Below are positions 58,534-64,000 of a stretch of 64,000 nucleotides of DNA, one piece after another. The position numbers were made by a program, and so were the translations under genes. Source of the stretch: Massilia aurea (GTDB lineage: Bacteria; Pseudomonadota; Gammaproteobacteria; Burkholderiales; Burkholderiaceae_D); contig NZ_JACHBX010000001.1 in the NCBI RefSeq assembly GCF_014200505.1, positions 930,001-994,000 of the forward strand, read 5' to 3'. Each line of letters starts with the position of its first letter. The first letter of the stretch is position 1. The notes under the pieces were generated by a model. It had not been told where the DNA came from. It worked only from the letters and a program-made list of their open reading frames with translations, and ran no database searches.

Positions 58534-61290
58534 ATGAGAGATGGTGTGCTCGCAGAACCGATCGACCTGGTCAAGCATCCGCCCGGTAGAGCCCAGCTGC
58601 GTCGGGCGGTCATGGTGCTCGCGGCGCTGGGGCTGCTGTTTGCAGTCCTGGTGCCGGCAGCCGGCGTGCCCTTGCCGCGCGCGCCCGAATTCCTGCCGAT
58701 CTATCTGTCGACGCTGATCGCAAGCAACTTCGTCACCGGCATCCTGCTGCTCGGTCATGTCCACACGCGACGCTCGCTGGCCCTGGGCATCCTTGCCCTT
58801 GGCTACCTGTTCACGGCGCTGATCGCTGGCGCCCACATGCTTACGATCCACGGGCTGCTTGGCGACAAGGGCGTGCTCGGCGGTAATCCGCAAACCGCCG
58901 CCTGGCTGCACGCGGCGTGGCACGCGCTGTATCCGCTGTTCGTGCTTGGCTACTCGCGCAGTGCGCGCGGGCGCCTGGCCGGGGCGCCGCTGCCACCACA
59001 CTTCATGCGCATCGGCGCGCTGCTGACCGCGCTGTTCGTGTCGCTGCTGGTGCTGGTGGGCACGACTGGCGCGCCGTATCTGCCCAGACTGATCGATGGC
59101 ACGCGCACCTTGCCGCTCTACCATGGTATTTCGGCTGCGATACTGGCGCTGTCGGTCTACGTCCTGTACGCCACGGTGCAAAAGCGCCCGCGTACCGTGC
59201 TCGATGTCTGGCTGACCGTGGCAATGGCGGCCTGGGTGTTCGAAGTGGGCCTGTCCTGCGTGTTCAATACGGGTCTCTACGACCTCGGGTTCTATGCCGG
59301 GCGCCTGTACGGGCTATCGACGTCGCTGTTCGTGCTGGGCGCGCTGGCGATCGACAATATCGCGCTGCATGCGCGCCTGCATGCAACGTTCCAGGAAATG
59401 ATCGAAACGCGCGCCCATGCGCAGTGGCAAAGCCTGCTTGGCACCGTGTTGCGCCAGTTGCCCGACGGCGTGCTGATCGTCGATGCCCGGGGCTGCTGCG
59501 TGATGGCGAACGACCAGGCGACGCAGATGGCGCGCCACTTCGGAGCCGACGGCGTCAAGGGCATGCTGGACCTGATCTGCGAACCGGTCGCACGTGCGAT
59601 CAGTGGCCGGGCCTTTGACGATGCCATGATCGAGAGTGTGCAGGGCGGCGCGCGCCGTGTGTACGCGGTCAGCGGCGCGCCGCTGCGCGAGAGCGCCGCC
59701 GAACTGGCCGCCGCCGTGATCGTCATCGACGACATCACCGAGCGCACCGAGGCCAGTGCGGCGCTGGCACGGGCGCTCGACCAGACCCGCTATCTGATCG
59801 AGAACACGCCGCTGGCCGTGATCGAATGGGACCGCGACCTGGTCATCACGCTGTGGAACCGCCGCGCCGAAGAGTTGTTCGGCTGGTCCGCAGGCGAGGC
59901 CATCGGCCAGCGGATCGACGGCATGGGCATGATCCACGAGGGCGATGCCGATCAGGTGGGCGCGATGATCGCGCGCCTGATCGACTCCGGCACGCGCTAC
60001 GCCAAGTCGGCCAACCGCAACCGCACCCGCGACGGGCGCGCGCTGTGCTGCGAATGGTACAACTCGGTGCTGGTCGACGAGGCAGGCGAGATCCAGACCG
60101 TGTTCTCGCTGGTGCTGGATGTGTCCGAGCGCGAAGCGGCGATGCACAGTCTGCGCGAGGCCGACGGGCGCAAGGACGTCTATATCGCCACGCTGGCGCA
60201 CGAGCTGCGCAATCCACTCGCGCCGATCGCCAACGCGGCCTCGCTCCTGCGCAGCAAGGCGCTGGCGCCGGAACGCATCGAATGGATCGCCGCCATGGTG
60301 GCGCGCCAGACCGACCAGATGGCGCGCCTGCTCGACGACCTGCTGGACGTATCGCGTATCAGCCGCGGCAAGATCGAGCTGCGCCGCGTGCGTGTGGACC
60401 TGGGCCGCCTGCTGCGCGAAACGCTGCAAACGAGCATGCCGCTGATCGAGGCCGGGCGCCATCAGGTGGCGCTGCGGGTGGTCGACGAACCGCTCTGGGT
60501 CGACGCCGATCCGCTGCGCCTGACGCAGGTGTTCGCCAACCTGATCACGAATGCGGCCAAGTACACGCCGCCCGGCGGCGGTCTCGAACTGGGCTTGCGG
60601 CGCGAAGATAACCAGGCCGTGGCGTGGGTCGCGGACAGCGGCGTGGGACTGGCGCCCGACATGCTCGAACGCGTGTTCGAGCCGTTCGTGCAGGCCGGCA
60701 GCGCCAGTCACCTGGCGCAGGGCGGCCTGGGGATCGGGCTGTCGCTGGCCAAGGGGTTCGTCGAACTGCATGGTGGCAGCATCCGCGCCGACAGCGACGG
60801 GCCGGGCCACGGCGCGACCTTCCTCGTGCGCCTGCGCCTGTGCGAGGAGCCGGCCATGGCGCCGGGCGAAGTACTTCCCGTGACTGATGGCGCTGCGCTG
60901 GGCAAGCATATTCTGGTGGCCGACGACAATGTGGATGCGGCGGAATCGCTGGCCTGGCTGCTGCGCTCGGAAGGCGCGACCGTGATGGTGGCGCACGATG
61001 GCGCAGAAGCGCTGCGCCTGCACCGCGAACGGCCGGCCCGGATCGCGGTGCTCGACCTGGGCATGCCGCACCTGGATGGCCTGGAACTGGCGGGCATGCT
61101 GGCCCAGGATGCGCCGCGCCCGTACCTGGTGGCCGTGACGGGGCGCGGCAGAAAGGAAGACCGGGCCGCCTCGCTGGCGGCCGGCTTCGACGAGCACTTC
61201 ACGAAGCCGGTCGCGCCGCAGCAGCTGATTGCGCTGCTACGCCAGGTACCCGAGGTACCCGAGGTGCCTGAGGCACCTGCAGCAGGCTAG
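58534..61290 (+). CDS. Hybrid sensor histidine kinase (MASE4-PAS-PAS-HK-REC)
   Basis: 918 residues. N-terminal MASE4-type integral membrane sensor (~20-285, with seven or eight spans and WHALYPLFVLGYSRS), PAS domains at ~300-405 and ~420-540 (WNRRAEELFGWSAGEAIGQR), HisKA with the phosphoryl-accepting His in ATLAHELRNPLAP (~556), HATPase_c (NLITNAAKYTPPG, DSGVGLAPDM, GIGLSLAKG) and a C-terminal receiver with Asp in AVLDLGMPHLDG (~839) and Lys in FTKPVAP. No response-regulator gene is next to it, so the receiver may pass phosphate through a separate partner. No sequence feature links it to copper beyond location. Confidence 0.92.
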   Translation: MRDGVLAEPIDLVKHPPGRAQLRRAVMVLAALGLLFAVLVPAAGVPLPRAPEFLPIYLSTLIASNFVTGILLLGHVHTRRSLALGILALGYLFTALIAGAHMLTIHGLLGDKGVLGGNPQTAAWLHAAWHALYPLFVLGYSRSARGRLAGAPLPPHFMRIGALLTALFVSLLVLVGTTGAPYLPRLIDGTRTLPLYHGISAAILALSVYVLYATVQKRPRTVLDVWLTVAMAAWVFEVGLSCVFNTGLYDLGFYAGRLYGLSTSLFVLGALAIDNIALHARLHATFQEMIETRAHAQWQSLLGTVLRQLPDGVLIVDARGCCVMANDQATQMARHFGADGVKGMLDLICEPVARAISGRAFDDAMIESVQGGARRVYAVSGAPLRESAAELAAAVIVIDDITERTEASAALARALDQTRYLIENTPLAVIEWDRDLVITLWNRRAEELFGWSAGEAIGQRIDGMGMIHEGDADQVGAMIARLIDSGTRYAKSANRNRTRDGRALCCEWYNSVLVDEAGEIQTVFSLVLDVSEREAAMHSLREADGRKDVYIATLAHELRNPLAPIANAASLLRSKALAPERIEWIAAMVARQTDQMARLLDDLLDVSRISRGKIELRRVRVDLGRLLRETLQTSMPLIEAGRHQVALRVVDEPLWVDADPLRLTQVFANLITNAAKYTPPGGGLELGLRREDNQAVAWVADSGVGLAPDMLERVFEPFVQAGSASHLAQGGLGIGLSLAKGFVELHGGSIRADSDGPGHGATFLVRLRLCEEPAMAPGEVLPVTDGAALGKHILVADDNVDAAESLAWLLRSEGATVMVAHDGAEALRLHRERPARIAVLDLGMPHLDGLELAGMLAQDAPRPYLVAVTGRGRKEDRAASLAAGFDEHFTKPVAPQQLIALLRQVPEVPEVPEAPAAG

Positions 61291-62699
61291 TGGTGTTCGT
61301 GCCCCGTCATGTCGTTCGCGCCGGGTTTGCGCGCATCCATCGCCTGGCCGGCGGGCGCCGGTGCCGGGCGGGCATCGGGCGCCCGTGGCGCTGGCGGTAG
61401 CGCCCCGGCCCCGTCACCGGTCCATTCGCGCGCCACCGTGCCAGGCGGATGCCGGTACCAGCCAGGGTCGCTGTAGTCGCCGCGTTTGAGGCCTTCGCGC
61501 ACCTTGAGCACTGTGAACATGCCGCCCATCTCCAGGTTGCCGAACGGGCCGTCGCCGCTCATCATCGGCAGCGTGTTGGCCGGCAGCGGCATCTTCATGT
61601 CGCCCATCGAGCCGCCCTTGTCGCCCATGACCATATAGCCCGGCACCAGCTTGTTGATCTTCTCGGCCACGCCGCGATGGTCGACGCCGATCAGCGTGGG
61701 CACGTCATGGCCCATCGCGTTCATCGTGTGGTGCGATTTGTGGCAGTGGAAGGCCCAGTCGCCCGGTGCGTCGGCCACGAACTCGATGGCGCGCATCTGG
61801 CCGACGGCGACGTCGGTCGTCACCTCGGGCCAGCGCGCCGACTTCGGCACCCAGCCGCCATCGGTGCCAGCGACCTCGAAGCGGTGCCCGTGCAGGTGGA
61901 TCGGGTGGTTCGTCATCGTCAGGTTGCCCACGCGGATACGCACCTTGTCGCCCAGGCGCGCGACCATCGGGTCCAGGCCCGGGAACACGCGGCTGTTGAT
62001 GGTCCACAGATTAAAGTCGAGCATCGTGTTGGTGCGCGGCGTATAGCTGCCCGGTTCGATGTCGTACGAGGACAGCAGCATCACGTAATCGCGATCGACG
62101 GCGTGCTGGCGCGGGTTCTTCGGGTGCGTGACCCAGAAGCCCATCATCCCCATCGCCATCTGCTGCATCTCGTCGGCGTGCGGGTGGTACATGAAGGTGC
62201 CCGCATGACGCGCGACGAATTCGTAGACGAAGGTCTTGCCGGGCTGGATGCCGGGCTGGGTCAGGCCCGTCACGCCGTCCATCCCGCACGGTAGCAACTG
62301 GCCGTGCCAGTGCACGCTCGTGTGTTCGGGCAGCTTGTTGGTGACAAAGATGCGCACGCGGTCACCCTCGACCACTTCGATGGTCGGGCCCGGGCTCTGG
62401 CCGTTGTAACCCCACAGGTTGACTTGCATGCCGGGCGCGAATTCGCGCACGACCGGTTCGGCCACCAAGTGGAATTCCTTGACGCCGTCCTTCATGCGCC
62501 ACGGCAGCGTCCAGCCGTTGAGCGTGACGACGGGGTTGTACGGTCGCCCGCCCGTCGGGGCCAGCGGCGCGGCGGTGGCGCTTGACGTATGGGTCGGGGC
62601 TTCCGGCAGCGACGCCGCGCCGGCACGGCTCACGAGCGAGGCACCCAGTGCCGTGATGCCGGCGCCGGCACCGGTCAGGAACGATCTGCGGTTGGTCAT
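61287..62699 (-). CDS. Tat-exported multicopper oxidase
   Basis: 470 residues. It starts with a twin-arginine signal (NRRSFLTGAG). All copper ligands are present: HWHG (130-133), YHPHADE (171-177), NHPIHLHGH (~265) and HCHKSHHTM (~315). A Met-rich part (GYMVMGDKGGSMGDMKMPLP) and a His-rich end (DMTGHEHH) resemble cuprous oxidases such as CopA/CueO in the periplasm. It oxidises Cu(I) to less toxic Cu(II). It follows the TolC-like gene, overlapping it by 4 bp. Confidence 0.92.
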   Translation of the reverse strand: MTNRRSFLTGAGAGITALGASLVSRAGAASLPEAPTHTSSATAAPLAPTGGRPYNPVVTLNGWTLPWRMKDGVKEFHLVAEPVVREFAPGMQVNLWGYNGQSPGPTIEVVEGDRVRIFVTNKLPEHTSVHWHGQLLPCGMDGVTGLTQPGIQPGKTFVYEFVARHAGTFMYHPHADEMQQMAMGMMGFWVTHPKNPRQHAVDRDYVMLLSSYDIEPGSYTPRTNTMLDFNLWTINSRVFPGLDPMVARLGDKVRIRVGNLTMTNHPIHLHGHRFEVAGTDGGWVPKSARWPEVTTDVAVGQMRAIEFVADAPGDWAFHCHKSHHTMNAMGHDVPTLIGVDHRGVAEKINKLVPGYMVMGDKGGSMGDMKMPLPANTLPMMSGDGPFGNLEMGGMFTVLKVREGLKRGDYSDPGWYRHPPGTVAREWTGDGAGALPPAPRAPDARPAPAPAGQAMDARKPGANDMTGHEHH

Positions 62700-64000
62700 G
62701 GTGGGGTGTCCTTCATATCAGTGGTCGATGGCGCCGGCAGGCGCGTGCCGATGGCGGTTTCCAGGTCGACCTGGGCCAGCCAGAAATCCTTCAGCGCTTC
62801 GATGGTGGCGTGCACCGCGGCAGCCTGTTCGCGCGCGTCGGCCAGCAGCTCGAACGGGCTGGCCAGCATGCCGTTGTAGCGCAGCAGCATCTCGTCCGCG
62901 ATCTGCTTGCGCAGCGGGATCACCTGATCGCGGTAGTGGCGCGCCACGTCGTAGCTGGCGCGGTAGGCGAGGTAGCCCGCGCGCGCTTCGCTGCGGGCGT
63001 TGACCGCGACCGCCGCGACCTGCCCGAGCGACTGCATGTACACCGCTTCGGCGCGCGCCACGCGGGCGCCGCCCCAGTCGAACAGTGGCAGCTCCAGGCC
63101 AATCTCGTAGCCATCGCTTTTCGGTTCGCCTGTCTCGCGCTTGTCCGCATAGCCCAGGTCGAGCACATTGACGAAGCGCGTGGTGCGGGTGAGGCCCAGG
63201 TCGGCGGCGGTGCCGGCTGCGGCGGCGCGCGCGGCCTGCACGTCCAGGCGCTGGCTCAGCGCCGTGCGCTCGACGCCGGCCAGTTCGGCGGGCGCCGCCG
63301 GCAGGTCGGGCAAGCGCTCGGGCAGTGTGTAGCTTGCCTGCGCGCCCCACAGGCCGAGCTGGCGCGTCAGATGTTCGCGCGCGGCGTTGGCCAGGCGGTC
63401 GGCGCGCAGTACGCCGGCACCGGCTTCGGCGTGGAAGGCCGACTCGCGCGCCAGGTCCAGCGCACTGGCATTGCCGGCCTGGGTCATGCGCGTCATCAAG
63501 GCGCTTGACGCGTCGGCGGCGTCGGCCACCTGCCGTGCGTAGGCCACGGCCTGGTGCGCCGCCACCGCCTCGATCCAGGCGCGCCGGGTGGCGTTGACGT
63601 GATGCTCGATGGCCGCGGCCACGCGCAGCGTCGTTTCGTCAAGGCGCCGCGCGGCCATGCGCTGGCGCAGCGGCATCGTGAGCAGGCCCGCCAGGTCGAT
63701 CGAGACCGAGCGTTCGGTTTCCCGGCTGCCGCCGCCGTCCATGCGCGAGAACCCGAACCCCGGATTGCGCAGGCGCGCGGCTTGGGCCACGTCGGCTTGG
63801 GCAATGCCGGCTTCCCAGTAAGTGGCCTGCAGGCCAGGGTGATTGAGCGCGGCGATGCGCACGGCCGCGTCCTGCGTCAGCGGCGCCTGCAGCAGCGTGT
63901 CGATCTCCGTTTGCAAGGCCTGGCGGTCGGCATCGCTGCGCAGCAGGCGCGCATCCACGCCCGTGCGCGCCTGCGCTGCAGCGGCGCTGGCCTCGAAGGC
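62696..64000 (-). CDS. TolC-like outer-membrane efflux protein, partial
   Basis: The frame is open to the right edge, so the N-terminus is missing; 434 residues are visible. Repeated alpha-helical OEP halves: TLLQAPLTQDAAVRIAALNH, AARLRNPGFGFSRMDGGG, LDLARESAFHAEAGAGVLRA, LGYADKRETGEPKSDGYEIG and LPLFDWGGARVARAEAVYMQ. It forms the outer channel of an RND or ABC exporter. Coupled by 4 bp to the multicopper oxidase downstream, so probably part of a copper/silver efflux operon whose pump genes lie beyond the window. Confidence 0.9.
   Translation of the reverse strand, partial: AFEASAAAAQARTGVDARLLRSDADRQALQTEIDTLLQAPLTQDAAVRIAALNHPGLQATYWEAGIAQADVAQAARLRNPGFGFSRMDGGGSRETERSVSIDLAGLLTMPLRQRMAARRLDETTLRVAAAIEHHVNATRRAWIEAVAAHQAVAYARQVADAADASSALMTRMTQAGNASALDLARESAFHAEAGAGVLRADRLANAAREHLTRQLGLWGAQASYTLPERLPDLPAAPAELAGVERTALSQRLDVQAARAAAAGTAADLGLTRTTRFVNVLDLGYADKRETGEPKSDGYEIGLELPLFDWGGARVARAEAVYMQSLGQVAAVAVNARSEARAGYLAYRASYDVARHYRDQVIPLRKQIADEMLLRYNGMLASPFELLADAREQAAAVHATIEALKDFWLAQVDLETAIGTRLPAPSTTDMKDTPP

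Noticed and set aside
59314..61197. A 627-codon open frame opposite the hybrid histidine kinase
   Set aside because: The kinase motifs are in the sense frame; this one is biased toward His, Arg and Gln as shadow frames are.

Overview
The window is GC-rich chromosomal DNA from a Gram-negative betaproteobacterium of the order Burkholderiales. Gene content (type VI secretion, a phasin, LpxH, the order cysS-alkA-accA-tilS-lysC-tRNA-Ser, and an RNase R with an Ala/Pro/Lys tail) fits the Oxalobacteraceae, most like Massilia/Telluria/Duganella. This placement is inferred from gene content and was not tested by a search.

Layout. (1) 1-10.8 kb: most of a type VI secretion cluster. tssL-tssK-tssJ run leftward; a TPR lipoprotein, tssB, tssC, hcp, tssE, clpV and tssA run rightward. 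tssF, tssG, tssM and vgrG are not here and must lie elsewhere. (2) 10.8-13.1 kb: a phasin, a tiny secreted protein, CueR with an operator in its own promoter, and four tandem tRNA-Leu(CAG) genes. (3) 13.1-29.5 kb: conserved core genes (rnr, rlmB, a YceH-family gene, a GntR/ABC operon, lpxH, two cyclophilins, cysS, a DNA glycosylase, accA, tilS, lysC, tRNA-Ser). A REPIN-like element supplies the stop codon of lpxH. (4) 29.4-32.4 kb: an AT-richer accessory patch beside tRNA-Ser. It holds hairpins, a 107-bp tandem duplication, an operon of four very small genes, remnants of a phage-type CI/Cro pair, and a RES/Xre toxin-antitoxin module. (5) 32.4-43.2 kb: a GNAT enzyme, an 1874-residue DUF4347/Ig-like/RTX/DUF4214 surface protein preceded by three tail-collar paralogues, a Gfo/Idh/MocA oxidoreductase and an MFS exporter. 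(6) 43.2-48.7 kb: a winged-helix/STAND-NTPase/TPR regulator overlapping a gene of unknown function, divergent from a second signalling protein. (7) 48.8-55.9 kb: a sorbosone-dehydrogenase-like lipoprotein, a Fur-box TonB receptor, a Mn-type superoxide dismutase and small exported proteins. (8) 55.9-64 kb: copper handling: CopA ATPase, a MASE4 hybrid histidine kinase, a Tat-exported multicopper oxidase and a TolC-like protein.

How parts work together. CueR at 11.8 kb and the copA promoter at 55.9 kb carry matching MerR-type operators in 19-bp spacers, which links two distant loci in one copper response. The copA promoter appears to start transcription at the ATG (leaderless), while a strong internal Shine-Dalgarno and in-frame ATG could release the C-terminal heavy-metal domain as a free CopZ-like chaperone. 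I regard this and the small-gene/phage-relic patch at 30-31.4 kb as the most original signals in the window.
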